From Carya illinoinensis (taxonomy: Eukaryota > Streptophyta > Magnoliopsida > Fagales > Juglandaceae), in contig NC_056765.1 of the NCBI RefSeq assembly GCF_018687715.1, forward strand, positions 16,753,001-16,817,000: a stretch of DNA of 64,000 bases. The letters run 5' to 3'. The position numbers were made by a program, and so were the translations under genes. The notes under the pieces were generated by a model. It saw nothing but the letters and a program-made list of their open reading frames with translations. It was not told the origin of the DNA and did no database searches. Below are positions 54,962 through 64,000 of the stretch, piece by piece (positions within the stretch are counted from its first letter, which is position 1; each line of letters opens with the position of its first letter).

Positions 54962-56026
54962 ATGTACAGCTTTGAAAAGGATGGAAAAAGAATCAAACTT
55001 GCTCCTTTAACTCCAACACAGGTCCATGAGGACCAACTCAAGTTGAAAAGTGAGGTCGATCAAAAAAGAAAGAAAGAAAGTGAAGTTGATCAAAAAAGAA
55101 AGAGAGAAAGTGAGATTGATGAAAAAAGAAAGAGTGAAAGTGAGATTGAGAAAAGAAGAAATAGTGAGGCCAAAACTTCAAGAGAAGGAGAGAGTGAAGA
55201 AAAAACAAAGAGTGAAAAGAAAATAGAGAGTGAAAAGGAAAAAGAAAGTGAAAAGAAAAAGGAGAGTGAAAAGAATAAAGAGACTAAAGAAAAAAGAGAG
55301 AGTGAAAGGAAAAGAGAGAGTGAAAAGAGAAGAGATAGTGCAGAAAATGAGAGGAAAACAAAAAGAAAAGTGAGTTTTTATGCTAAGGCAAGTTTTAATA
55401 CTAACGAACTTAACGTACCTTTGCCTAGTATTGTTGTTTCTTTGTTGCAGGGATATAAGGTCGTAATTCCTAGCGGAGTGTTTAGTGGATTGCCACCTAT
55501 TAGAGAGATAGAGCATTATATTGATTTTGTGCCGGGTGCGACAATTACTAACCGACCTCTCTTTCAAGAACATGTGTCCTTGATACACTTGAAGGGACAA
55601 GGTAAGTTGTTGACTAGAATGCATGCTAAGTGGGAGGAATGTATTGAGACTTTTCCTCATGAAATCAAATACACACATGGTAAGGAAAATCTTTTGTTTG
55701 ATGCATTGTCAAGAAGGTATGTCCTTATCTTTATTTTGGATGCAAAGTTATTGAGACTTGAATATGATAAGAACTTGTTTGTTAATGATGATGGATTGGC
55801 TAGTGTGTATCGAGTACGTAAGAAAGCATTGTTTTCTCATTTATATAGACTAGATTGGTACTTGTTTAGAGAGAAAAGATTTTGTGTGCCTACTAGTCTT
55901 ATGCGTGAATTGCTTGTGCATGGATGTGGTCTATTGGGAAATTTTGATATAAAGAGGATTTTAGACGTGTTGGATGACCATTGGTGGGAGTACTACTTAC
56001 CATTCATTGAATTTGCATATAATTAG
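54962..56026 (+). pseudogene. Gypsy polyprotein chimera with Lys/Glu/Ser repeat linker
   Basis: A 354-codon open frame. Residues about 22-140 are iterated K/E/R/S words (QKRKRESEIDEKRKSESEIE). Then LPSIVVSLLQGYKVVIPSGV and GLPPIREIEHYIDFVPGATI from the start of the RT region, followed at once by RNase H end (IETFPHEIKYTHGKENLLFD + ALSRR) and the H2C2 integrase region (FYRLDGYLFRE-like). The RT palm with its YVDD is deleted in frame. Confidence 0.8.
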
Positions 56027-56799
56027 AATGGTCATTTTGGTACAAAGAAAACTTTAGATGTGTCTCATGAACGTTTGTGGGAGTATCATTTGCCATTCAT
56101 TGAATTGTTGAATGAACATGTTTTTTGGCCTAAGATGAAAAGAGACATCAATTGCACATGTGGCATGTGCATTACATGTAGGAAGGCCAAGTCTAAGGTT
56201 TTGCCACATTGGTTGTATACACCCTTACCCGTTTCTAGTAAACCATTGGTAGGCATATCTATGGACTTTGTTTTGGGGCTGCGTATAACTAAAAGGGGTA
56301 GAGATTCTATTTTTGTGGTTGTGCATAGATTTAGCAAACTGTCACATTTCATTTCATGTCATAAAATTGATGATACCACAAACATAGCTAACTTATTTTT
56401 CAGGGGGATAGTGCGACTTCATGGTGTACTTAGGAGTAGTGTTTCTAATACTTAGCTCTTATGCACTGTTCTTCATAAGAATATAAAAACTTGGGAGGAT
56501 TGTTTGCTATTTAAAGAGTTTGCATATAATAGGACCTTGCATACTACTACTTCATATTCTCCTTTCAAAGTTGTTTATGATTTTAATCCACTTACACATT
56601 TAACTCTGATACTTTTGTTTGTGGTTGACAGAAGTAGCTTGGATGGACATTTCCAAATTTTTGATAAAATTAATGATATTTCATATCCAGTGGATCTTCC
56701 AGGTATGTATCATGTGTTTGCTATTTTCAATGTTACTGATTTTTTTCCTTTTGATCCAGGTGGAGATTCAAGGTCGAATCCTTTTAAGGAGAGAGAGAA
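56027..56799 (+). pseudogene. Gypsy integrase fragments
   Basis: FWPKMKRDINCTCGMCITCR + KAKSK gives the zinc-finger Cys pair. ISMDFVLGLRITKRGRDSIF and VVVHRFSKLSHF match the rve core with VVD changed to VVH. A stop follows SVSNT; then AYNRTLHTTTSYSPFKVVYD and a YPVDLPGMYHVFAIFNVTDF + FPFDP tail (usual: F-VSDL-PF). A LPFIEF/LPFIEL word occurs both at about 55995 and 56090, suggesting a patchwork repair. Confidence 0.8.
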
Positions 56800-57585
56800 T
56801 GATGGGCCCCAAGGCGGACCAAGTCTTACGAATCAATCACAAGATTAAGAGCCACAAAGATCAAGAGAGCAATGCAAGAATTGGTACAATTCAATTGGGA
56901 TGAAGCTAGCAAGAGCCCAACACTCATGATGGGCTTGAAAGAAGGAGAACCAGTTTTGATCCACTTGATCCAAGCTATGGAAGACACGACTTGGGCCTAT
57001 TGTTATTGAAGGCCTTGGACTTATTCATTTCATTAAAAGAGCTTATTTTGTTAGTTTAGAATAAGTGGGCTTGAGGATGTCAGCCCACACACGTCTTATT
57101 TTTAATGAACTAGGGTTTTTGGGAAGGCCTTGTATTTTGGCCAAGGGCATATTGGAAAAGTTATTATTTTATTTGAACTAGGGTTTTAGATGTTACTGTA
57201 GCGAGACACTGTTCACGCTACAGTACCCGCGGCACTATTCCTTTAGGGTTTTTGGGATTTGTTTATTTAAACCACTTGTAGCCTCATTTGATGAGGTAAG
57301 ACATTTTTTATTAAATTTTCATTGTGAGTGGGTTTTCTCCTCTTGTTCTTAATTGAACTCTTGAACTTATCAAAGGTAAATCACAACCTTTGTGGCGTTC
57401 CTCCTTGTAATTTGGGTTCTTGAGACAGGATTTCATTGGGTCTAGATTTTAATATAAGCTAGGTTCTTGAAACGAGTTCTCAACGGGTCTAGATTCTCCA
57501 TCCATAGACTTGAGTTTGGTGTTCTTGGGTTTGTTTTCCAATATTGTTGTTGGGTCTCAAAGCAAGTCGATTGGGGTTTACATCA
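56800..57585 (+). repeat. Gypsy 3' LTR
   Basis: 786 bp, starts TGATGGGCCCCAAGGCGGAC, ends GGGGTTTACATCA, then ATAAT and the LINE reading frame resumes. Confidence 0.95.
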
Positions 57586-57590
57586 ATAAT

Positions 57591-59994
57591 AGTGTCGTAT
57601 GAGGCTCTACACACAATGAAATCAAGACTCAAAGGAAAAGAGGGTTACATGACACTCAAGCTTGACATGAGTAAGGCCTATGATAGGATAGAGTGGCTTT
57701 TTCTGAGGGAAGTCCTGAAAAAGATGGATTTTGATCAGCATTGGGTCAACCTACTAATGAATTGTGTAGAAACAGTTTCATATTCAATCCTCATTAATGG
57801 GGAAGCTCAAGACAAGTTTGTTCCATCAAGGGGACCCTTTATCCCCTTATTTATTCATCATGTGTGCTGAGGGGTTAAGTTGTATGTTGAACCAAGCTGA
57901 GAGTAACAGGATCATTACTAGCCTACCAATCAGATAATCCAAGTTATCCATTAACCACCTATTTTTTGCAGACGACAACATCCTTTTTTGCAAAGCCAAC
58001 TCCATTGAATGGAGCAACCTCTACCATTTGCTGGAAAAGTATGAAAATGCTTCTGGCCAAAAGCTAAACAAAGAAAAAACCTCCATTTTTTTCAGTTCAA
58101 ACACCCAAGAGGAAACCAAGGAAATTATCATCAGCATAGCAGGGATAAGGGGCACCAATGTGTATGAAAAATATCTCGGGTTACCAGCTTTAGTAGGAAG
58201 GTACAGGAGCCAATCTTTCAAAGGCTTGATCGACAAAGTGCAAGCCAAAATTTCCAACTGGAAGAATAGATTTTTGTCCCAAGCTGGTAAGGAGGTACTT
58301 ATTAAAGCAGTCATCCAAGCCATACCAGCATACAACATGGGCATTTTTTGGCTTCCCAAGAATTTAGTGCAAGAACTCAACAAGCTGGTCAGGAATTACG
58401 GGTGGGGGCAACAGCATCAAGAATCCAAAATAAATTGGCTTAGCTGGAACCAGATGAAGAAGGGTAAGAGCAATGGGGGACTAGGTTTCAGAGACTTCTC
58501 AAATTTCAACTTGGCACTATTAGCCAAGCAAGGCTGGAAGCTAGTCTCTAATCCATGTTCATTAGCAACACAAGTACTGAAGGAGAAGTATTTTCCAAGA
58601 GGCTCGTTTCTCACGGCAAAAAAAGGTCCCAACTCTTCCTTTGTGTGGCAAAGTTTCATGGCTGCTAGACCATTACTGTGGGAAGGGATGATATGTAGAA
58701 TTGGGAATGGTAAATCAACTGAGATATGGAAGGACAAGTGGCTTCCCATTCCTACTACGTACAAGCCTCAAGAGTCAGTTAGATTCATGCATGAGAGTAC
58801 CAAAGTTTCTATGCTAATTGATGAACATACTTCTCAGTGGAAGAGAGATCTGGTAACCACCATGTTTTCCAAAAAGGAGGCTGAGGCTATTCTGAAAATT
58901 CCCATCAGCCCATTGTTAAAGCCAGACAGTTTGTTTTGGAGGTGTACATCTACAGGCAATTTTACAGTAAAATCAGCTTATCACTTGAAGAATGAACTGG
59001 AAGATCGAGTTAAGGGTCAGACATCTAAAGCCAGCACACAGCAAGGCCCGTGGTCTAGTCTATGGAGTTTAAACATTCCAAATGCCACTAAAATTTTCCT
59101 GTGGAGAGCTTGTCTTAATGCACTCCATACCCGTGCTAATCTAAAGGCAAGAAAGGTGGTGGGAGACTCAACTTGCTCCATCTGTTCCCAACCATCTAAG
59201 ACCATTGAACATGTGTTGTGGGAATGCCCCTCAACAAGGGATGTATGGTCCTTGAGCAGTAGGAAGTTTCAAAAGGCTAGCATAGTTTCCCCTTCATCTG
59301 CAGAGAAACTAGAGAGCTTAGTAGAATCTAAGGAGACAGAAGAGCTTCTAATCTTTGCTGTTACTGCTTGGAGCATATGGAAAAAAGAAATGAAGTAGTC
59401 TTCCAGGGGCACCTCACTCATCCTTCTTCAGTAGTAAGCCATTCAAAGCAACTGGTAGAAGAATTGCATAAGCTGTCGGTGAACAAGAAGGCAAGGGTGC
59501 TGAAGCAACAAACCAACCAAGCGTGGGAGGCTCCCTCTCAAGGTAAAATTAAAGCAAACTGGGATGCTTTAGTAGATAAAGTTTCATGCAAAGTGGGAGT
59601 GGGGGTTGTACTACGTGACTGGAATAGTAGAGTGCTAGCAACTCTGCGTATGGAGCAGGATTTGTTCCCTGATCCTCACATGGCAGAAGCCTTTGCAGCC
59701 CTACAGGCTGTTATGTTCTGTAAATCTCTTGGTCATCGGGATGTTGTTCTGGAGGGGTACTCCGTGCTGGTAGTAGAAGGCCTAAAATCACAGTCAAGTG
59801 CTCCCAACTATGTAGGCCAGATTGTAGCAGACACCAAAGAGATTCTCAACACGTTTAGTTTGTGGTCAGTGAGGCATGTTGTAAGGGCAGCCAATGAAGT
59901 TGCTCATGCCTTGAGTAGGGATGCTTTTAGAGTCAGTGGTCGTACCACTTCTTTTGTACACATCCCACCTTGTATTCAAACTATGGTTACATAG
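57591..59994 (+). pseudogene. LINE ORF2 second part: RT core, zinc region, RNase H
   Basis: Resumes immediately after the gypsy element: VSYEALHTMKSRLKGKEGYM, KLDMSKAYDRIEWLFL, then after a frameshift near 57840 the catalytic FFADDNILF at about 57961-57987. A 456-codon open stretch (58028-59398) carries the thumb and zf-RVT region (GPWSSLWSLNIPNATKIFLW, CSICSQPSKTIEHVLWEC). In a shifted frame RNase H follows (59368-59994): GVGVVLRDW, MAEAFAALQAV, and VLEGYSVLVV where the catalytic GDS is changed to GYS, ending VVRAANEVAHALSRD. Confidence 0.9.
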
Positions 59995-60063
59995 ATATTA
60001 ATACAAGCCTCTTTTCAAAAAAAAAAAACTACAAAATATTCACTGGATTTCTTCCATGTGCAG

Positions 60064-60135
60064 GCAACTATAGCTCCTCCAGTGCACGGCAAGATGTTCA
60101 AAGGTTTATGCGTTTGTTACGCTGCAATAGCCTAG
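60064..60135 (+). pseudogene. Amino-acid permease-like exon B
   Basis: After acceptor ATGTGCAG the reading ATIAPPVHGKMFKGLCVCYA continues the exon A reading in phase (usual family text: AT-APPV-GKMFKGLC-CY). A TAG at 60133-60135 follows AAIA, before TFFSISVS. With the stop in exon A this shows a dead gene. No further exon was recognised to the right. Confidence 0.75.
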
Positions 60136-60420
60136 ACTTTTTTCAGCATTTCAGTTTCTATTGTTCTCCCACCATGTTTGCTTGAATGTTGCCCCTTCAC
60201 AAGTAAATCTTGATTCTACAACAATTTCCTATACTTGATCTTCATAATCCTCCTTTCATTTTTTCTAATAAAATGTTCTGCTGCATTTGCAGGAATTGGA
60301 AGCTTAGTGCTTGCACATCAAGTTCATAAGGTTTCAGAGAATAATCTCATGGTATTAACAAAGCCTATCACCCAAAGCCAGTTCAAAATTGACTAAATTA
60401 TAGTTAGATATACTTCACAT
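60136..60420. other. Intron/downstream DNA of permease-like pseudogene
   Basis: AT-rich with a possible acceptor TTTGCAG at 60288-60294 followed by a short open reading (GIGSLVLAHQVHKVSENN) to a stop at about 60398. Not recognisable as the next transporter exon. Confidence 0.35.
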
Positions 60421-60682
60421 TTTGTTTTTGTTTTTGTTTTTTTTTAATAGTCCATATAACATGTACACTAGTGATCCGTCCCCAAATTTATTCAAAACCC
60501 TCACTTTGTGGTGGAGGAAAACCGTGGTTACAGCTAACAAAGAAACAAATAAAACAACTATCAAGCAAAAAACAAAACTCAACCATGTAAACTCTATCTT
60601 ATATAAGGATGACCACATTTATCGGTTCTTAGAAATCCTCTCAACATTGGAGCAACCACTTCCCAATTACTCAAAGAAGACA

Positions 60683-61096
60683 TTACCGCCCCATCCTCAG
60701 ATGCAAGTCTAGCAAATAATCTGCCGGCACATTACCTTGCCTATAAACGTGACAGATAGTAAAGCATTTTCCTCTAAGCAACCCCATAAGCTCATCCCAA
60801 TAGTCCTCCATATACCATGCCGGGCACTTAGCCAGCCGCAACCAATTTACTACTATCTTTGAGTCCAACTTTATTTCCACATAATTCAACCCCAGTAAAC
60901 AGAAAGTTCTCACCCCTATGAGCAAACCCATCAGTTCTGCATAATTATTTGTCCCCTTGCCAAGTGGAGTAGAAAAAGCTTTTATCCACTTGCCATTTTC
61001 ATCCCTTAAAACACCCCCTGCACCAGCTCTTCTTGGACTGCCCCTGCTGCTACCATCTGAATTTAGTTTAAGCCAACCTTGTTTGCGCAACACCAA
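60683..61096 (-). pseudogene. LINE RNase H domain, DEDD residues kept
   Basis: QGWLKLNSDGSSRGSPRRAG holds the first Asp (NSDG), NYAELMGLLIGVR the Glu, VEIKLDSKIVVNWL the second Asp (LDS), and RQGNVPADYLLDL the last (usual GN--AD-LA). All four catalytic positions survive in a 137-codon open frame although the parent element is dead. Confidence 0.85.
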
Positions 61097-61770
61097 TAAA
61101 TAGGATTCAATCGCCTCCTACATACAGCTCTCGAAGAGATATTTAAATCAAGCAATAGCCTCTCATCTTGACAAGATAACACTTGGTGTCCACGGGCCTT
61201 CTCACTGATTTTTGCAATCCAAAACTTAGCTTTACACCACATCTCTTCCACAGACTCTGCTCTACCTTCCATCCTAGCACTGCACCTCCTTGTCCATAGA
61301 ACTTAGGTGATAATAGCAAGAATTATGCCAAATAATAGACCATGGGTTGACCGCTTTGAAGCTCTATGATACCATGCAGCCACCATCTCAATGCAGGACC
61401 CAAAATCAGAGCGTAACATCCCCACTTGACTAGCACATCTCCGCCAGATGGATTTAGCCAATTCCCCTGAAACTAGTACATGGTTTAAATGTTCATAAGC
61501 CCCTTCAGTGCGGCAATCACACTTAGAGGCCAGCGGAATGCCCACTCTTCTTAACCTGTCATCCACACTTAGTGCATTATTAAAACACTTCCACAAAATA
61601 AATGTCATCTTTTTTGGGATACACGGGTGCCATATCCATTTTTCCCATCTGATTTTTGGAGCTCTTATTCTTATACATTCCCAAGCCCCTGAAGTACTGA
61701 AGTTACCATCTTCCTGTGGCAACCAAGCTAGCCTATCTACACCATCCTTAGGCCCACACATAGAGTTCAC
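61063..61770 (-). pseudogene. LINE zf-RVT region and linker
   Basis: RLAWLPQEDGNFSTSGAWEC, KWIWHPCIPKKMTFILWKCF and RLRRVGIPLASKCDCRTEGA + YEHLNHVL give the zinc-binding C-x-C...H block of the reverse transcriptase tail. A stop and a short linker (61063-61272) precede RNase H. Confidence 0.8.
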
Positions 61771-61882
61771 AATATCTTGAGCCTTTTGAGGGCCAACCAG
61801 TCAGAATATTAAATCCATGTCCTAGCCATCATCCAACCAGCATTCTTTCAATTTCAGACAAGGCATAGAAACATGAAGACTA

Positions 61883-62401
61883 TTAGCAAGAGGTTCCTCT
61901 CCCAACCAACCAAAAGGAAATGTCCCCCTCCTTAGGCTTCCATTTTGAATGTTCATAGATACTAGGAATACAACTCATTAAAGTCTTCCAAAATCGAGAT
62001 CCTTTATTGGAGGGTGAGAGCGAGATATGGTCAGCTTTAACATACTTGGCTTTAAAGAACCGAGACCATAATGATTCAACTGTTAATAACTTCCAGGCCA
62101 ACTTCATATGTAGCAATTTTTGAACATCTTGGAACTTTCGAAGACCAATACCCCCCTCACTCGTGGGTAGACTCATCGAGTCCCAACCTTTCCAATGATT
62201 TTTGGGCTTACCATCCTTATACCCCCAAAATAAATTACTAAAAGATCTTCTAAGAGCCACAATCACCAACTTAGGAACTTGTAGGATCGATAGAAGATGA
62301 ACTGGCATTCCAATTAGCACATGTTTCAGCAATAACAACCTAGCTCCAGTAGAAAGCAGCCAAGACTTCCATCCACCTATTCTCTCCTGAATCCTCCCCA
62401 A
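61883..62401 (-). pseudogene. LINE RT C-terminal (thumb) region
   Basis: RIGGWKSWLLSTGARLLLLK, VLIGMPVHLLSILQVPK, FSNLFWGYKDGKPKNHWKGW, MSLPTSEGGIGLRKFQDVQK and LLHMKLAWKLLTVESLWSRF + FKAKYVK match the conserved region after the RT palm. It stays open for 172 codons. Confidence 0.85.
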
Positions 62402-63018
62402 TAAATCATCAAAATGAATGTCTTGAAGTCTACCAGAACCAGGAAAGAGGCTGTGAACTCTCTAGGAATGACACCCCCTCTGAAGAAATCATGCACAGTT
62501 GTAAGCACATCATCTCTAACAACCTCCCTGCAGGCTTTGTAAAACCCAAAACCAAAACCATCTGGCCTTGGACTACTATCAGTAGGAATGGAAAATGTAG
62601 AGTCTTTTACCTCATGGATTGAAGGAAGCTTTAAAATGGCCTCGTTTTCTTCATCACATACCACTGGATCCACCCAAGGTGCTAGATCAGGTAATGATGG
62701 CTGATGGTTAGAGGCCAACAACTTTTGAAAATATTCTATTGTCCCACAATGAATTTCCTCGGGCTTTCTCAACATAGTCTCCTCATTAATCCTCATCTCT
62801 TTAATGGATTTTGAATTTTTTGCTACCATAATTCGAAAGAAGGTAGAGTCAGCTTCCACTTTCTCCAACCAGATTTGTTTTGCTTGTTGCACCAAACGCA
62901 TTTCCTCCCTGCTACACCAAGTAGACAACTCTACCTTAATAGCTAATAAGTCCAACTCCAGGTCCTCCGAGAAACCCACCTGCAATTGTTCCTCCAGCAG
63001 CATGATTCTCTCTTCCAA
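62377..63018 (-). pseudogene. LINE ORF2: endonuclease-RT junction and RT N-terminus
   Basis: REEMRLVQQAKQIWLEKVEA with DSTFFRIMVAKNSKSIKEMR is the RT lead-in (normally WL-EGD-NT-FFH). IPTDSSPRPDGFGFGFYKAC is the SPGPDGF block with G changed to R. After LVLVDFKTF the frame jumps to C-terminal RT sequence, an internal deletion of several hundred codons. Confidence 0.85.
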
Positions 63019-63084
63019 TTCCCGAATGTGGTTGGTAGTCCACCCAAATTGTGATATCCACTCATTCTTTCTTCTTCTTTAATT

Positions 63085-63190
63085 ATGAGCCTCAACCTAC
63101 GTGTAAAGCTTCAGTCTACGTGCTGAGCATCGTTCTATGTGCTGAGCTTCGATATACGTGCCGAGCCTTATCCTGCGTGCTATACCTCGA
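63085..63190. repeat. 19-bp minisatellite
   Basis: About five and a half units of the type GAGCTTCGNTNTACGTGCT: starts near 63087, 63106, 63125, 63144, 63163 and 63182. Units differ at two to six positions; TACGTGC and GAGC are best kept. Confidence 0.85.
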
Positions 63191-64000
63191 TTGAGTGTTC
63201 CAAAAGTTATCTAGCGGATTTCAAAGCAAGATAGATATTTTTAAACTTACTGATATTTTAAATATATTCTAGAAATATTTATAGTTGATATTTTCAGTAT
63301 TATTAGATAAGCTTGTTTTTAAAATAACACAATTATAATATTTTAATGAGCTCTAAAAATATTATAATTGTGGATAATTACTTAAATTAAATATTTTAGT
63401 TATTTTAAAATATTAAGAGATTTAACTTTATGTACTCTAAATTAATTTAAATGATTTTATTCTCTTTGAGTAATTAACGATACTTCATCATTTTAAATAA
63501 TGATGAAGAAATATTCTTTTATAAACCTTAGTTTATAAAATAATATTCTGTCTTAATTCCTCTCAGTGCTTTATTTTAAACTTTAGTTTAAATAAAACAC
63601 TTACGCATTTTCAAGTCAGTGTTTAAACTTACCGTTAGATCATTTTAAGGATCCCGAAACGAAGGAATTGGATTAAATACCCAAGCCCCTACCCTTTTCT
63701 CTCCACTTTTTCCTTCCTTCCTTCTCTCTCCTCTCTCTCTCCCATGCATGTCCAACCAATACACATTCCTCCCCCCACAATTTAGTTTGTGCTTCCAACC
63801 GGCGCCACCTCCAGCTGCCGTGCCTCATCTCCACCTCCGGCATGTTCTCCTCCCACTAGTGAGCTCTACTCCACCGGTGGTGAGTTACACCGGCAGCCCT
63901 CTCTCTCTATTTCTACCTCCAACCAAAGGGGTCTTAAACACATTTCCTCCACCTAGCATTGCCATACAGGGCCAAAACGACCGACAAACACTTCCACCAG
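63191..64000 (+). other. Probable LTR sequence running off the window
   Basis: AT-rich with mirrored words (TTTATAAACCTTAGTTTATAAA near 63510) to 63650, then a switch to CT-rich and GC-rich leader text (CCTTCCTTCTCTCTCC, CGGCGCCACC) like the U3-to-R change in the LTR at 20805-28827. No gene. A terminus cannot be set, and a gene promoter plus 5' UTR is an alternative reading. Confidence 0.35.

Larger units (their letters stand above)
52641..57585 (+). mobile_element. Ty3/gypsy element, internally deleted, 5-bp duplication
   Basis: LTRs 52641-53425 and 56800-57585, flanked by ATAAT (52636-52640 and 57586-57590). Primer site TGGTAATCAGAGC at 53428; polypurine tract AAGGAGAGAGAGAA before the 3' LTR. 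The two LTRs differ at about 18 positions plus one indel by my count, roughly 98% identity, so insertion is recent compared with its neighbours. The inside keeps scraps of gag, protease, an expanded Lys/Glu/Ser linker, RNase H end and integrase; the RT core is gone. Non-autonomous. Confidence 0.95.
49369..60026 (+). mobile_element. Full-length LINE (L1-type) with 15-bp duplication, split by a gypsy element
   Basis: AACTACAAAATATTC flanks both ends (49354-49368 and 60027-60041), the right copy following an A-tract. Inside: 5' UTR, ORF1 (49521-50948), ORF2 with endonuclease, reverse transcriptase, zinc-binding region and RNase H (50966-52635 and 57591-59994). Subtracting the gypsy element and one duplication leaves about 5.7 kb, normal for plant LINEs. 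It carries few stops, so it is younger than the other LINEs here. It sits in an intron of the permease-like pseudogene. Confidence 0.92.
60421..63075 (-). mobile_element. 5'-truncated, internally deleted LINE, minus strand
   Basis: Poly(T) at 60421-60443 marks the 3' end. Going right: RNase H (60683-61096), linker, zf-RVT (61303-61770), RT C-terminal part (61883-62401), RT N-terminal part (62377-63018), then truncation near 63075. The central RT with FADD is missing between 62377 and 62480. The 3' UTR word TGTGGTGGAGGAAAACCGTG links it to the LINE scrap at 31238-31562. Confidence 0.85.

Noticed and set aside
55178..55678. 166-codon minus-strand frame, Phe/Leu/Ser-rich, looks membrane-like
   Set aside because: Antisense of the Lys/Glu/Ser repeat in the gypsy polyprotein.
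63085..63190. Regular short repeats considered as a CRISPR array
   Set aside because: Units are contiguous, with no unique spacers, in a plant nuclear context; a minisatellite.

Overview
The window is nuclear DNA of a flowering plant, most likely a woody eudicot. The evidence is the AT-rich, intron-bearing gene structure, plant-type LINEs with a C-terminal RNase H, Ty1/copia and Ty3/gypsy elements, a RICESLEEPER-like hAT, a CACTA element, and foldback MITEs whose ends read roughly GG-C-T-GTTTGGAT. Those foldback families remind me of Fagales genomes, but that is an impression and not a classification. No bacterial operon, CRISPR array, rRNA or tRNA gene was found.

Layout. 1-1640: two LINE remnants in opposite orientation. 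2719-9755: the best host gene, a minus-strand ankyrin-repeat gene of the ITN1/ACD6-like type. Four exons can be joined with consistent phase-1 junctions. Its long first intron holds a decayed LINE (about 6625-8755) and an inverted class III peroxidase exon fragment; its 3' half is not visible. 9756-14830: intergenic DNA with well-bounded MITEs (hAT type 10381-11050, Mutator type 12515-12718, others) and one orphan exon-like block (11581-11760). 15050-17953: a decayed plus-strand copia. 18930-20804: a decayed minus-strand copia, itself interrupted by a plus-strand LTR fragment.

20805-28827: a probable gypsy-type solo LTR, split by a 5.1-kb hAT transposon (21179-26288) flanked by a perfect 8-bp duplication. 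29861-34544: a CACTA element with 3-bp duplication carrying exons copied from two unrelated host genes (a Josephin-domain protease and a SWIB-domain protein) plus nested SINE and LINE pieces. It sits at the edge of a third copia (minus strand, 34545-39362). 41600-43945: a collage of plus-strand fragments of at least five unrelated genes (HSP70, Alfin-like PHD protein, receptor kinase, TFIIH p44, PPR), all broken. 43946-48963: a SIRE-like copia with gag but no pol. 49157-49287 and 60064-60135: two exons of a dead amino-acid-permease-like gene, pushed 10.7 kb apart by a full-length LINE (15-bp duplication). That LINE is itself interrupted in its reverse transcriptase by a gypsy element (52641-57585, 5-bp duplication, LTRs about 98% identical by eye). 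60421-63075: a minus-strand LINE. 63085-64000: a 19-bp minisatellite and probable LTR sequence running off the window.

Almost everything outside the ankyrin gene is transposon or transposon-borne gene debris, so the genes do not form a shared pathway. The interesting biology is gene-fragment capture and the recoverable order of nested insertions. I saw no convincing new molecular system beyond that. All homology calls are by eye from remembered family motifs; splice sites and target duplications were read directly from the sequence.
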